A stretch of 64,000 nucleotides of DNA, taken from positions 116,583-180,582 of the forward strand of contig NZ_LMSB01000001.1 in NCBI RefSeq assembly GCF_001428005.1, given 5' to 3'. The position numbers and the translations under genes are program-made. The notes beneath the pieces are model-generated. The model saw nothing but the letters and a program-made list of their open reading frames with translations, was not told the origin of the DNA and did no database searches. This stretch comes from Arthrobacter sp. Soil736 (GTDB taxonomy: Bacteria > Actinomycetota > Actinomycetes > Actinomycetales > Micrococcaceae). Positions 15,959 to 25,102 of the stretch are shown here, piece after piece (positions within the stretch are counted from its first letter, which is position 1; the number at the start of each line of letters is the position of its first letter).

Positions 15959-17164
15959 TCAGGCTCCGTCTTCCGCTGCCGCGGCGGCAACGGCGGCCGT
16001 GACGGCCGGCGCCACCCGCGGATCCAGCGGGCTGGGCACGATGTAGTCCGCTGACAGTCCGTCCTCGGCCAGGGCGGCGATGGCGCGTGCTGCGGCGAGC
16101 TTCATGGCCGGCGTGATCCGGCGTGCTCCGGCGTCGAGTGCGCCGCGGAAGATGCCCGGGAAGGCAAGGACGTTGTTGATCTGGTTCGGGAAGTCGCTGC
16201 GGCCCGTGGCAACCACGGCAGCGTACTTGGCGGCCACCTCGGGCAGCACTTCGGGGTCCGGGTTGGACAGCGCGAACACGATGGAGCTGTGGTTCATCAG
16301 CTTCAGGTGTTCCTCGGCCAGCTTGGAGGACGAGACGCCGACGAAAACGTCTGCGCCGAGCAGGGCCTCGGCAGGGCCGCCCGCGATGCTGCGGGGGTTG
16401 CTGCGCTGCGCCATCTGGGCCTTCTTGCTGGCGGGATCGGCGGCGATGTCCGGGCGTTCGGCGTTGATCACGCCGCGGGAGTCCAGCAGCACGACGTCGC
16501 TGATGCCTGCGGTGAGCAGGATCTCGGCGACGGCGATGCCGGCGGCCCCGGCGCCCGAGACCACGACGCGCAGGCCTTCGAGCTCGCGCCCGGTGACCTT
16601 GGCGGCTCCGGTCAAGGCGGCAAGAACCACGACGGCGGTGCCGTGCTGGTCATCGTGCATGACGGGGCAGTCCAGGGCCTCGATGAGCTTTTCCTCCAGC
16701 TCGAAGCAGCGCGGGGCCGAGATGTCCTCGAGGTTGACGGCGCCGAAGCTGGGACGCAGCCTGACGAGGGTCTCCACGATCTCGTCCACATCCGTGGTGT
16801 TGAGGACCAGGGGGATGGAGTCCAGCTCGCCGAACGCCTTGAACAGGGCGGACTTGCCCTCCATGACCGGGAGGGAGGCGCTGGCGCCGATGTTCCCGAG
16901 GCCCAGGACGGCGGTGCCGTCGCTGACAACAGCCACCAGGCGCTGGGCCCAGGTGTGGGTTTTGGCAAGCTTCGGGTCGGCGTGGATCGCGCGGCTGACC
17001 TGGGCGACGCCCGGGGTGTACGCGATGGAGAGATCGCGCTTGTTGGCGAGCGGGACGGTGCTGGCGATGGAGAGCTTGCCGCCCTCGTGGGCCGCGAAGA
17101 TTTCCTGGTCCGTCAGCGCTTCGGCCGCGGAGTTGTCGGTGGGGGCAATCGTTTCAGTGGACAC
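15959..17164 (-). CDS. NAD-dependent malic enzyme
   Basis: 401 residues from GTG 17164, with AGGAG at the right distance. The first half has STVPLANKRDLSIAYTPGVAQVSRAI and LNTTDVDEIVETLVRLRPSFGAVNLEDISAPRCF. A nucleotide-binding half has VVVSGAGAAGIAVAEIL and ends with FALSNPDPEVLPE and GRSDFPNQINNVLAFPGIFRGAL. This is the short bacterial malic enzyme type. It decarboxylates malate to pyruvate in the cytosol, linking the TCA cycle to pyruvate. A longer upstream frame to 17332 has no ribosome site and is rejected. Confidence 0.92.
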   Translation of the reverse strand: MSTETIAPTDNSAAEALTDQEIFAAHEGGKLSIASTVPLANKRDLSIAYTPGVAQVSRAIHADPKLAKTHTWAQRLVAVVSDGTAVLGLGNIGASASLPVMEGKSALFKAFGELDSIPLVLNTTDVDEIVETLVRLRPSFGAVNLEDISAPRCFELEEKLIEALDCPVMHDDQHGTAVVVLAALTGAAKVTGRELEGLRVVVSGAGAAGIAVAEILLTAGISDVVLLDSRGVINAERPDIAADPASKKAQMAQRSNPRSIAGGPAEALLGADVFVGVSSSKLAEEHLKLMNHSSIVFALSNPDPEVLPEVAAKYAAVVATGRSDFPNQINNVLAFPGIFRGALDAGARRITPAMKLAAARAIAALAEDGLSADYIVPSPLDPRVAPAVTAAVAAAAAEDGA

Positions 17165-17440
17165 GTCGTTGTCTCCTGGGCTAGCCGTGGGCGCACGGCA
17201 CAGTGGGCTCAAGCATTGGAGGCTCAAGATGGTCAGGTGCGCGCTTCCCTGACGGCCCAAAGGGTGGCGGGGTCCGTCCGGAAGCCCGCTGGTACGGGTT
17301 GCTAGCCACTCCGGTCCTGCAATGGTAAACACTGCGGAACGGCCTGTTTGGCCACTTGCACGCCATTTGACGTGCTGCAGCGGATTTTTGGGTGTTTCTG
17401 TGGCCTATTTCACCGAATTTGGCGTTCCGGAAGGGGTAGT

Positions 17441-17450
17441 GGTCTAGACC
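17441..17450. promoter_or_regulatory. Perfect 10-bp palindrome after the TetR stop
   Basis: GGTCTAGACC lies two bases beyond the TetR stop codon. CTAGACCGGTTAC at 17444-17456 is nearly repeated as CTAGACCGGTGAC at 17563-17575 inside the TetR gene. It could be a regulator site or chance. Confidence 0.25.
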
Positions 17451-17452
17451 GG

Positions 17453-18100
17453 TTACGCTGTGTGGCGCATCGAACGGGGACGCGGCACCAGCAGGGAGCA
17501 GGCCTTCTTCAGGTCCTCTTCCGCCTCGAACAGCGATAAGCGGCGGCAGCGGACTGACTGGACTAGACCGGTGACCGTCAGCAGCAGGACGCGGGAGATG
17601 GCGGCGTCGCCACTCGCGGAGGTGACGGCACGCTCGGCCAGGGTGTCGATCTCCCGCAGCAGCGTCGTGGTGTCCCTGTCCTTGAGGTACACGCCCTGGT
17701 TGAGGCACTGCTCGACGGCGGGCTGCATGACCCGCATGTGGAAGATTTCCATCACCACGCCGGACAGCGCATGGATCCGGACGGTGCCCGCACCCGGCCA
17801 GCTGCCCACCTTGAGCTCACTCAGCTGGTGCCGGTAGAGGGCCAGCATCAGATGCGTGGCTGAGGGGAAGTAGCGGTACAGGGTGCCGAGCGGGACGTCG
17901 GCCTTCGCGGCCACTTCGGACAGGGTTACGGACTTGAGGCCCTTGCGCGCAAAGCCGGCGGCGACGTCCAGGATGCGGGCGTAGCGAAGCTGTTGTCGGG
18001 GTAGGGACGGCGGGGCGGCCATGGGCGGAAGATCTGGATTAAGTTCAAGCATCATCAGTCCGGAGGTTGAGATTCCTGCGGCAGCCAGGAGAGTCCCCAT
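17453..18100 (-). CDS. TetR family transcriptional regulator
   Basis: About 215 residues. The helix-turn-helix RILDVAAGFARKGLKSVTLSEVAAKADVPLGTLYRYFPSATHLMLAL is clear and resembles KstR-type steroid or lipid regulators. The ligand-binding half (about 95-215) is helical and unassigned. The start is unsure: in-frame ATGs at 18055, 18052 and 18022 remain possible, and the last is closest to the domain. It lies 100 bases downstream of an MFS gene on the same strand, which it may control. Confidence 0.85.
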   Translation of the reverse strand: MGTLLAAAGISTSGLMMLELNPDLPPMAAPPSLPRQQLRYARILDVAAGFARKGLKSVTLSEVAAKADVPLGTLYRYFPSATHLMLALYRHQLSELKVGSWPGAGTVRIHALSGVVMEIFHMRVMQPAVEQCLNQGVYLKDRDTTTLLREIDTLAERAVTSASGDAAISRVLLLTVTGLVQSVRCRRLSLFEAEEDLKKACSLLVPRPRSMRHTA

Positions 18101-18200
18101 CCCGATCCCGCCCGCAATTCGGAGTCAACTATACGGCACCGGCCCCAGGCGGCATCGGTCAGCTGCGGGCCGGAGGCCAGCGAACTGCCGAGCGGAGGAC

Positions 18201-19502
18201 CTAGTCCACGCCCTTGATCTTCACGACGAACACGGCGCCCAGCAGGCCGATCACTGCCGCGGCGACGTAGAGCGAAACGTAGCCGCCCCAGAGCGTCACG
18301 AAGGGCCAGGCCAGCGCCGGAGCGATGACCTGCGGCAGTGAGTTGGCGATGTTGATGACGCCAAGGTCCTTGCCGCGGTCAACGGCGTGCGGCAGCACCT
18401 GGGTGATGAGCGCAAAGTCCACCGCGAGGTAGGCGCCGAAGCCGATCCCCAGGACGCTGGCGCCCACGATGCCGCCGATCCACGTCGGCGCGAACGCCAG
18501 GATCAATGAGGCCAGGGCAATAATCACGGACGACGCTATGACCAGGGGCTTGCGCTTGCCCATGCGGTCGCTGAGCCGGCCGCCGATCACGCTGGTGATG
18601 ATCACAAACACGGCGTAGAGCCCGGTCAGCACCAGCACTCCGAAGGCCGGCTCCATCCCCGCGGTCTCCTTCAGGTGGACAGCGTCCGCGAGGAAGAACA
18701 GCAGGTACAGGGTGACCATGTGGTTGCCGATATTGACGAGCAGCCGGGTGATCCATGCCCAGGCGAAGTCCGGGTGCCGCAACGGCCGGATGAAGCCACG
18801 CAGGAAATCGGTCCAGTTCAGCGGGGGCCTGTCGCCGGCGGGGAGCGGCACGTCGTCGCTCTTGAACAGGTACATCACCACGCCGGCCAGAAGGGCGACG
18901 GCGCAAACGATGTACCCCAGGGCGAAGTTTCCGCTGACGACGGCGGCAATCACCGCGCCCATGAGGATGCCCACTGTTTGGCCCATCGCCGCGAGGCCGC
19001 CTACCGTGGCCCGCTGCGGCACCGGAACGCGGTCGGGAATGGCAGCCGTGATGGCAGCGTAGGCGCCGTTGCAGCCGGCCTGCACGAGGCACCAGAGCAG
19101 CGTCATGACCGCGACATTCGGCGCACCGGCGAGGCCTATCAGCGCGGCCGCCCCCAGGACGGCCCCCACCACGACCCACGGCACCCGCCGGCCGAAGCGG
19201 GACGTCGTGCGGTCGCTGAAGGCGCCGAACAGGGGGTTGGCCACGAGGGAGACGGCCGCCCCTGCGCCGGTCACGAGCGCCAGGATGGCTTCCTTCTGGC
19301 CGGCATCGAAATGTTCGGCCTGCTGGCCGAGCAGCACCTGGATGGGACCGAAAAACGCCGCGTTAATCCCCAGGTTGACCAGTACCACGCCTGTGGTCCA
19401 CAGTGGCCTCACCCGGGACGTGGGTTCGGCGAGCGCCGCGGGCGATCGTGCCCCTACCAGCCCGGGATCGGGAACTGCACCGGGAATGTCGGACAGACTC
19501 AT
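18201..19502 (-). CDS. MFS transporter (12 TM)
   Basis: 433 residues with about 12 membrane helices in two halves. Loop motifs GAFSDRTTSRFGRRVPWVVVG and GGRLSDRMGKRKPLVI mark loops 2-3 and 8-9 of the major facilitator fold. The sequence resembles sugar (GPH-like) or drug MFS members, but the substrate cannot be read. Start ATG 19502 has AGGGGGAG upstream. An AACGTT-centred palindrome lies just before it. It is divergent from the rraA-like gene, and the TetR gene follows in the same direction. Confidence 0.85.
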   Translation of the reverse strand: MSLSDIPGAVPDPGLVGARSPAALAEPTSRVRPLWTTGVVLVNLGINAAFFGPIQVLLGQQAEHFDAGQKEAILALVTGAGAAVSLVANPLFGAFSDRTTSRFGRRVPWVVVGAVLGAAALIGLAGAPNVAVMTLLWCLVQAGCNGAYAAITAAIPDRVPVPQRATVGGLAAMGQTVGILMGAVIAAVVSGNFALGYIVCAVALLAGVVMYLFKSDDVPLPAGDRPPLNWTDFLRGFIRPLRHPDFAWAWITRLLVNIGNHMVTLYLLFFLADAVHLKETAGMEPAFGVLVLTGLYAVFVIITSVIGGRLSDRMGKRKPLVIASSVIIALASLILAFAPTWIGGIVGASVLGIGFGAYLAVDFALITQVLPHAVDRGKDLGVINIANSLPQVIAPALAWPFVTLWGGYVSLYVAAAVIGLLGAVFVVKIKGVD

Positions 19503-19517
19503 GGCAGGCTCCCCCTG

Positions 19518-19526
19518 AAACGTTTT
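19518..19526. promoter_or_regulatory. LacI-type operator-like site
   Basis: AAACGTTTT, in the context CTGAAACGTTTTGATC, has the central C-G step of LacI/GalR operators and lies 16 bases upstream of the MFS start. Confidence 0.3.
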
Positions 19527-19622
19527 GATCGTGTGAAATCAGACTATCGTGGGCATCACGGACCCGCCTGACACAGCTGCGTGGCGCTCACGCAGCCGCG
19601 CCAAATCGCTCGAGGAGAACCT

Positions 19623-20162
19623 ATGACCGCCACGCCCGCCAGCAAGTCCCAGACCGAAGAGGCCGCACAGACTCCCCCGACCGCACCGGCCCAGGACGCT
19701 GTCAACACGGCCGACCTCTACGACGAGCGCGGCGAGGAACTCAACTCCATCGCCCTGCAGTTCCAGTCACTGGGCGGACGCTCGCACTTCAGCGGCCCGG
19801 TACGGACCATCCGCTGCTTCGAGGACAACGCGCTGGTCAAGTCCACCCTGGCCACGCCCGGCAACGGCGCCGTGCTGGTGGTGGACGGCAGCGGCTCGCT
19901 GCGCACCGCCCTGATGGGGGACATGATCGCGGCAAGCGCCGTGGAAAACGGCTGGGCCGGCGTCGTCATCAACGGTGCCATCCGCGACCGCGAGGCCGTC
20001 GCGGAACTGCCGCTCGGGGTCAAGGCGCTCGGCAGCAATCCGCGCAAAAGCGCGAAGGCCGGCGCCGGAGAGACGGACGTTGACCTGCTGATCGACGGCG
20101 TGACCATCCGCTCAGGTGCCACGATCTGGTGCGATCCGGACGGGATTTTGGTGGAGCGCTGA
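19623..20162 (+). CDS. rraA: RraA-family protein (putative 4-hydroxy-4-methyl-2-oxoglutarate aldolase)
   Basis: 179 residues from ATG 19623 with GAGGAGA just upstream. After a ~25-residue low-complexity leader come the family motifs GPVRTIRCFEDNALVK, VLVVDGSGSLRTALMGDMIAASAVENGWAGVVINGAIRD and ADIL-like DVDLLIDG. In E. coli RraA binds RNase E. Actinobacterial relatives are class II aldolases/oxaloacetate decarboxylases with the GDMIA and RD metal and substrate residues seen here. The actual activity is undecided. The N-terminal extension is longer than usual. Confidence 0.82.
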   Translation: MTATPASKSQTEEAAQTPPTAPAQDAVNTADLYDERGEELNSIALQFQSLGGRSHFSGPVRTIRCFEDNALVKSTLATPGNGAVLVVDGSGSLRTALMGDMIAASAVENGWAGVVINGAIRDREAVAELPLGVKALGSNPRKSAKAGAGETDVDLLIDGVTIRSGATIWCDPDGILVER

Positions 20163-20210
20163 AAGTAAATTCCACATTTCGGCGAGCCGAGGGAACAAAT
20201 CACAAAGTAA

Positions 20211-20233
20211 GATAGTTACTGAAAGCAACTATC
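20211..20233. promoter_or_regulatory. Inverted repeat upstream of the multidrug transporter gene
   Basis: GATAGTT (20211-20217) and AACTATC (20227-20233) flank a 9-nt AT-rich centre, 35 bases before the transporter ATG. The AT-rich region and symmetry suit a MarR or TetR operator, but no such gene is adjacent. Confidence 0.55.
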
Positions 20234-20268
20234 AAGCTTGATCCCCTTTTCTTTGTAATGGAGCAGTC

Positions 20269-21921
20269 ATGTCCAAAACCGCCGCCGGGCCCGCAGCCGG
20301 GGACGTCCTGACGAAGCGTCAGACCATCACCGTGATGGTGGGCCTTATGCTCGGCATGTTCCTGTCCTCGCTGGACCAGACCATCGTGTCCACGTCCATC
20401 TACACCATCGCCAACGACCTCGACGGGCTTTCCCTCCAGGCGTGGGCCACCACCGCGTACCTCATCACGTCCACGGTGAGCACCCCGCTCTACGGCAAGC
20501 TCAGCGACATCTTCGGCCGGCGCCCTCTGTACCTGGCCGCGATCGTGATCTTCCTGGCGGGCTCCCTGTACGCCGGTTCGGTGCACTCGATGACCGAACT
20601 GGCCATCGCCCGCGGCATCCAGGGCATGGGCGCCGGCGGCCTGCTGGCCCTTGCGCTGACCATCATCGGCGACATTGTCGCCCTGAAGGACCGGGCCAAG
20701 TTCCAGGGCTACTTCATGTCCGTCTTCGGCATCTCCTCGGTGCTGGGCCCCGTGGTGGGCGGCGCCTTCGCCGGCTCCGCGAACATCCTGGGCTTCGACG
20801 GCTGGCGCTGGGTGTTCTTCATCAACCTGCCCATCGGCCTGGCCGCGCTCGTTGTGGTCTTCCTGTACCTGCACCTGCCCGCCAAGCACGTGAAGCAGAA
20901 GATCGACTACTGGGGCGCCGCGGCCATCACGCTGGCCATCGTTCCGCTGCTCCTGGTGGCCGAACAGGGCCGCAGCTGGGGCTGGACCTCGGCAGGCTCC
21001 CTGCTGTGCATCGGACTGGGCATCGTTGGCATCGCGGCGTTCCTGCTGGCGGAGAAGCGCGCCGGCGACTACGCCCTCATTCCGCTCCGGCTTTTCGGGA
21101 ACCTCACCTTCGGCCTGTCCTCGCTGCTGAACTTCATCATCGGCATCGGCATGTTCGGCGCCATCGCCATGCTGCCCATGTACCTGCAGCTCGTGAAGGG
21201 CCTCACCCCCACCGAGGCCGGCCTGATGATGATCACCTTCACCGTGGGCATCCTCACCGGCTCCATCACCGCGGGCCGGACCATCTCCTCGTCCGGCACC
21301 TACCGGATCTTCCCCATCGCAGGAACGGCGGTCCTGACCGCCGCCGCCGTCGTAATGGGCTTCTCGCTCGGCGTGGACACCGGGCTCTGGGTTCCCGGCC
21401 TGATCGCCGTGTTCTTCGGCCTGGGCCTGGGCTTCTGCATGCAGCCGCTGACCCTGGCCATGCAGGTCTCCGTCCCGCCGAAGGACATGGGCGTGGGCAC
21501 CTCTTCGGCCGCCTTCTTCCGCTCCATGGGCGGCGCCGCGGGAACCGCCGTCTTCATTTCCATGCTGTTCAGCCTGGCGGCGGACAAGATCGCCACCGGG
21601 ATGAAGGACGCCATGCAGAACGCCGACTACCTCAAGGTCCTCAAGGATCCCGCCGTGGCCGCCGATCCCGCAAACGCCAAGCTGTACGAGTTCTTCCAGA
21701 ACGGCGCCAGCAATGATTCCCTCAACGACACCAGCTGGCTGCACTCGGCCAACCCCGTGCTCACCCGGCCCATCACCGAGGGATTCGCCCAGTCGATCGA
21801 TGCAGTCATGCTCACCGCGGCCGTGCTGACCGGCATCGCCTTCCTGATCAGCTTCGCCCTGCCGAACAAGAAGCTGACGGACCCCAAGGCCGTCGCCAAG
21901 GAGTCCGTGGCCGCCCACTAG
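20269..21921 (+). CDS. MDR family MFS transporter (DHA2, 14 TM)
   Basis: 550 residues with 14 predicted membrane helices. Motif C-like LDQTIVSTSIYTIANDL, motif A GKLSDIFGRRPLY and SSVLGPVVGG identify the EmrB/QacA drug:H+ antiporter branch. A ~60-residue extramembrane insert before the last helix (about 450-510, DYLKVLKDPAVAADPANAKL) is typical of the family in actinobacteria. ATG 20269 follows GGAG. Control by the palindrome at 20211-20233 is likely. Two tandem hairpins follow the stop. Confidence 0.9.
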   Translation: MSKTAAGPAAGDVLTKRQTITVMVGLMLGMFLSSLDQTIVSTSIYTIANDLDGLSLQAWATTAYLITSTVSTPLYGKLSDIFGRRPLYLAAIVIFLAGSLYAGSVHSMTELAIARGIQGMGAGGLLALALTIIGDIVALKDRAKFQGYFMSVFGISSVLGPVVGGAFAGSANILGFDGWRWVFFINLPIGLAALVVVFLYLHLPAKHVKQKIDYWGAAAITLAIVPLLLVAEQGRSWGWTSAGSLLCIGLGIVGIAAFLLAEKRAGDYALIPLRLFGNLTFGLSSLLNFIIGIGMFGAIAMLPMYLQLVKGLTPTEAGLMMITFTVGILTGSITAGRTISSSGTYRIFPIAGTAVLTAAAVVMGFSLGVDTGLWVPGLIAVFFGLGLGFCMQPLTLAMQVSVPPKDMGVGTSSAAFFRSMGGAAGTAVFISMLFSLAADKIATGMKDAMQNADYLKVLKDPAVAADPANAKLYEFFQNGASNDSLNDTSWLHSANPVLTRPITEGFAQSIDAVMLTAAVLTGIAFLISFALPNKKLTDPKAVAKESVAAH

Positions 21922-21930
21922 GGACTTCAC

Positions 21931-21993
21931 GCCGGGCACGGCCCGGCGTCAGGCCGGGAGACGACGACGGCGGGACGTCCCGCCGTCGTCGTC
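21931..21993 (+). terminator. Tandem terminator hairpins
   Basis: GCCGGGC-ACG-GCCCGGC (21931-21947) is followed by a perfect 16-bp stem at 21960-21993 (arm GACGACGACGGCGGGA), then TTCT. Confidence 0.8.
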
Positions 21994-22127
21994 TTCTGTC
22001 CCCAAGTGGAACCTCGATCGGTGACGTGGCACACTGTTAGGCGCGTGTGCGCCGGCCGTCTGGGCCGGTATCCGCAGCCGACGACGTCCGCACCGCATCC
22101 ACCCAACCCCAAACACCAGGGAGCACC

Positions 22128-23567
22128 ATGTCTACCGTCAAGGCGCAAACTACCGCCAAGATCCCGCAACGGGTCATATGGCTGGCGCTTGCCGGCGCCG
22201 TGGGCGGCTTCCTGTTCGGCTTCGACTCGTCCGTGGTCAACGGCGCGGTCGACGCCATGAAGGACGAATTCGCGCTCAGCGAGGGCGTCACCGGGTTCGC
22301 CGTGGCCGTCGCACTGCTCGGCTGCGCCGCCGGCGCGTTCCTGGCGGGCAAGGTGGCCGACCGCTACGGCCGCATTCCCGCCATGAAGCTGGGGTCGCTG
22401 CTGTTCCTGGTCAGCGCCATCGGCACGGGCTTCGCGTTCAGCGTCTGGGACCTGATCTTCTGGCGGCTCGTGGGCGGCCTTGGCATCGGGCTGGCGTCAG
22501 TGATCGCACCTGCTTATATCTCCGAGATCTCCCCGCGCCACGTACGCGGCCGGCTCGCCTCGCTGCAACAGCTGGCCATCACCACCGGTATTTTCGCCGC
22601 GCTGCTGTCCGATGCGCTGTTCGCCACCTCTGCCGGCGGCGCCGGCCAGCCGCTTTGGCTGGGCATCGAGGCCTGGCGCTGGATGTTCCTGGCGGCCGCT
22701 GTCCCGGCCGTCGTCTACGGCCTGATCGCCTACACGCTCCCCGAGTCCCCGCGATTCCTGGTGTTCCAGGGTAAGGAAGACGAGGCCCGCACGGTCTTCG
22801 ATTCCATCGCGCCGGACGGGGACACGGACCGCCACCTCCGCGAGATCCGCGAGGCCATCGAAGAGGACCAGCTGGCCGGCAAGAAGGGCTCGCTCCGCGG
22901 CAAGACGTTCGGGCTGCAGGCCGTGGTGTGGATCGGCATCACGCTGTCCGTGCTGCAGCAGTTCGTCGGCATCAACGTGATCTTCTACTACTCCACCACG
23001 CTGTGGAAGGCCGTGGGCTTCCAGGAGAAGGACTCGCTCACCATCTCCGTGGCAACGTCCGTCACCAACATCCTGGTGACCCTCGTGGCCATCGCCCTCG
23101 TGGACCGGATCGGCCGGCGTCCCATCCTGCTGGCCGGCTCGGTCGGAATGGCCGTTTCCCTCGGCGTCATGGCCCTGGCCTTCGCTTCCGCCACCGGCAC
23201 CGGCTCCGAGATCTCCCTCCCGGGTGCCTGGGGCCCCGTTGCCCTCGTGGCCGCCAACATCTTCGTGATCAGCTTCGGCGCGTCCTGGGGACCGCTCGTG
23301 TGGGTGCTCCTCGGCGAGATCTTCCCGTCCCGGATCCGCGCACGTGCCCTGGGCCTGGCCGCGGCCGCCCAGTGGATCGCCAATTTTGCCATCACCCTGA
23401 GCTTCCCGGTGATGGCCGCAGGCTCGCTGCCGCTGACGTACGCCATGTACGCACTCTTTGCGGCGGCATCGTTCTTCTTCGTCATGTACAAGGTGCCGGA
23501 GACGAACGGCATGTCGCTGGAACAGGCCGAAACCCTGTTTGTTCCCAAGGGGTCCGTCAAGGCCTGA
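22128..23567 (+). CDS. Sugar porter family MFS transporter
   Basis: 479 residues from ATG 22128 with CAGGGAG upstream. Twelve helices carry all the sugar porter marks: GFLFGFDSSVVNGA in helix 1, DRYGRIPAMKLG, the PESPRFLVFQGK loop before the central segment, QQFVGINVIFYYS, DRIGRRPIL and the final PETNGMSLEQ. It probably imports a hexose or pentose by proton symport. The substrate cannot be read. The upstream extension to 22047 has no ribosome site. A strong terminator follows. Confidence 0.92.
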   Translation: MSTVKAQTTAKIPQRVIWLALAGAVGGFLFGFDSSVVNGAVDAMKDEFALSEGVTGFAVAVALLGCAAGAFLAGKVADRYGRIPAMKLGSLLFLVSAIGTGFAFSVWDLIFWRLVGGLGIGLASVIAPAYISEISPRHVRGRLASLQQLAITTGIFAALLSDALFATSAGGAGQPLWLGIEAWRWMFLAAAVPAVVYGLIAYTLPESPRFLVFQGKEDEARTVFDSIAPDGDTDRHLREIREAIEEDQLAGKKGSLRGKTFGLQAVVWIGITLSVLQQFVGINVIFYYSTTLWKAVGFQEKDSLTISVATSVTNILVTLVAIALVDRIGRRPILLAGSVGMAVSLGVMALAFASATGTGSEISLPGAWGPVALVAANIFVISFGASWGPLVWVLLGEIFPSRIRARALGLAAAAQWIANFAITLSFPVMAAGSLPLTYAMYALFAAASFFFVMYKVPETNGMSLEQAETLFVPKGSVKA

Positions 23568-23596
23568 CCGGCTCTTGGCTCCCCCGGCATGAAAAG

Positions 23597-23633
23597 GAAG
23601 ACGCCCAGGTTCCCGAGGAACCTGGGCGTCTTC
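23597..23633. terminator. Terminator after the sugar porter
   Basis: GAAGACGCCCAGGTTCC and its exact reverse complement flank a 3-nt loop, followed by a TGTGTT run. Confidence 0.85.
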
Positions 23634-23768
23634 TGTGTTGCGGGAGTCGTTCCGGGGCGGTTCAGCACAATCGCCGGCCGGACGGGATCAACGTAAGTTG
23701 CTGCCGTATTCCTCATCGGCGAGACGACGGCCCCACGTGGTTTCCGGTTTGGCGGCCCCACTGGCCGC

Positions 23769-24704
23769 CTAGGCGGGCGGCGCCACACCGGCCGCAGCCT
23801 GCCCGGCCGGTCCGGCCGGTCCGGCCTGTTCAGCCTGTTCAGCCTGTTCAAGGGTCGCCGCCCAGCTGGCCAGAAGCCGCAGCGCGTCCTCGGAGGCAGA
23901 GCCGGGCTCGGCGGTGTAGATCAGCAGTGACAGTCCGGGATCGGCGGAAAGGCCCATCCCGTCGTACATCAGGTGGAGGTCCCCGACGACGGGGTGGTGG
24001 AAGTGCTTGAGCCCCGTGTAGTGCTGGCGCACGTTGTGCGCCGCCCACCGGGTCCGGAACTCCTCGCTGCGCATGGAGAGTTCGCCCACCAGCTCGGACA
24101 GGGCCCGGTCGTACGGGTCGCGGCCCGATTCCGTGCGCAGGATCGCGACGGTGTCGTTCGCGGCGCGCTTCCAATCCGGGTAGAAGCCGTGCGAGCGCGG
24201 GTTAAGGAAAATGAACCGGGCGTGGTTCACCGGCCTCGCCGGATCGGTGTACATCTCCGAGTACAGCGCGCGGCCGAGCCTGTTCGTCCCCAGGACGTCC
24301 AGGCGCCCGTTGCGCACGAAGGCCGGCGCGCCGGTGATCGCGTCGAGGGCGAACTAGATGCTGGGCCTGATCTGCTGCTTCCTCGGCGTGCGGCGCGGCC
24401 GCGGTGACGCCGCTGCAGCCCTTGCCAGGTCGAACAGGTGGGCATGCTCGGCGTCGTCCAAATGCAGGGCGCGGGCCAGGGAATCCAACACGCTTTCGGA
24501 CACGCCGCTCAGGTTTCCCCGCTCCAGGCGGATGTAGTAGTCGATGCTCACCCCTGCGAGCATGGCCACTTCCTCACGGCGAAGGCCGGGCACGCGCCGG
24601 CTGCCGCCGTAATTGGGCAGCCCGGCCTGGCCAGGGGTGATCCTGGCACGCCTGGAGGCAAGGAACTGGCGAATCTGATTCCGGTTGTCCACGCCTTCAA
24701 CCAT
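23769..24704 (-). pseudogene. XRE-family regulator with MmyB-like domain, interrupted by an in-frame amber codon
   Basis: Start ATG 24704 follows AAGG. An N-terminal helix-turn-helix (NRNQIRQFLASRRARITP, RRVPGLRREEVAMLAGVS, DYYIRLERGN) reads to IRPSI, then TAG at 24354-24356. Without any frame change, FALDAITGAPAFVRNGRLD continues through an MmyB-type ligand domain (FIFLNPRSHGFYPDWKRAANDTVAILR, YTGLKHFHHPVVGDLHLMYDGMGL) to 23769. Relatives have Q at the stop position, so a CAG-to-TAG change explains it. The C terminus has AEQ and GPA repeats. The gene is divergent from the alcohol dehydrogenase, which such regulators commonly control. A sequencing error is the alternative. Confidence 0.82.
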
Positions 24705-25102
24705 AGGAGCCTTCCGTGGCAGCAGGGAGGGCCTGTCAATACCTGTATCAACAGGACCTTCCCCGCAAGTACAGGACGGGGTTTGCTGGATAGGCACGGA
24801 GAAACACCCTAAGGAGCGCCGGAACTGCTCGTGCCCACAGCGGCCAGCCTGACGCTTAGGACCGCGCGGCAGGCATAACCGCCCGCCGCGCCATGGGGGT
24901 TCTGCCAGTCCTAGGATCATCAGGGACTCCCGCAGCGGATTTGCCTCCTGTTTCCTTGATAAGAGACATGACGAAAGGACAGCTCGCTCGAGCAACAGTG
25001 ATGTACGGGCCGGCAACGTGCCCGTGAAGAACGCGCCCGACGCGGCGATCAAGGAACCCTTCACCCAACCAAACAAAATCTCTCACCGAACACAGGAGAA
25101 AC
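24705..25102. promoter_or_regulatory. 398-bp divergent region between the XRE pseudogene and the alcohol dehydrogenase
   Basis: It holds an imperfect hairpin at about 24725-24763 (GGGAGGGCCTGT against ACAGGACCTTCCC) and a CTCGAG-centred palindrome near 24990. The dehydrogenase ribosome site ACAGGAG is at its end. No gene is recognised in it. It probably carries both promoters. Confidence 0.45.

Noticed and set aside
20200..21939. 579-residue frame antisense to the DHA2 transporter
   Set aside because: Composition is Gly/His/Gln-rich shadow, typical of the reverse strand of membrane-protein genes.
24354..24356. Amber codon as programmed recoding (pyrrolysine or suppression)
   Set aside because: No supporting element or tRNA is seen, and single nonsense mutation explains the pattern more simply.
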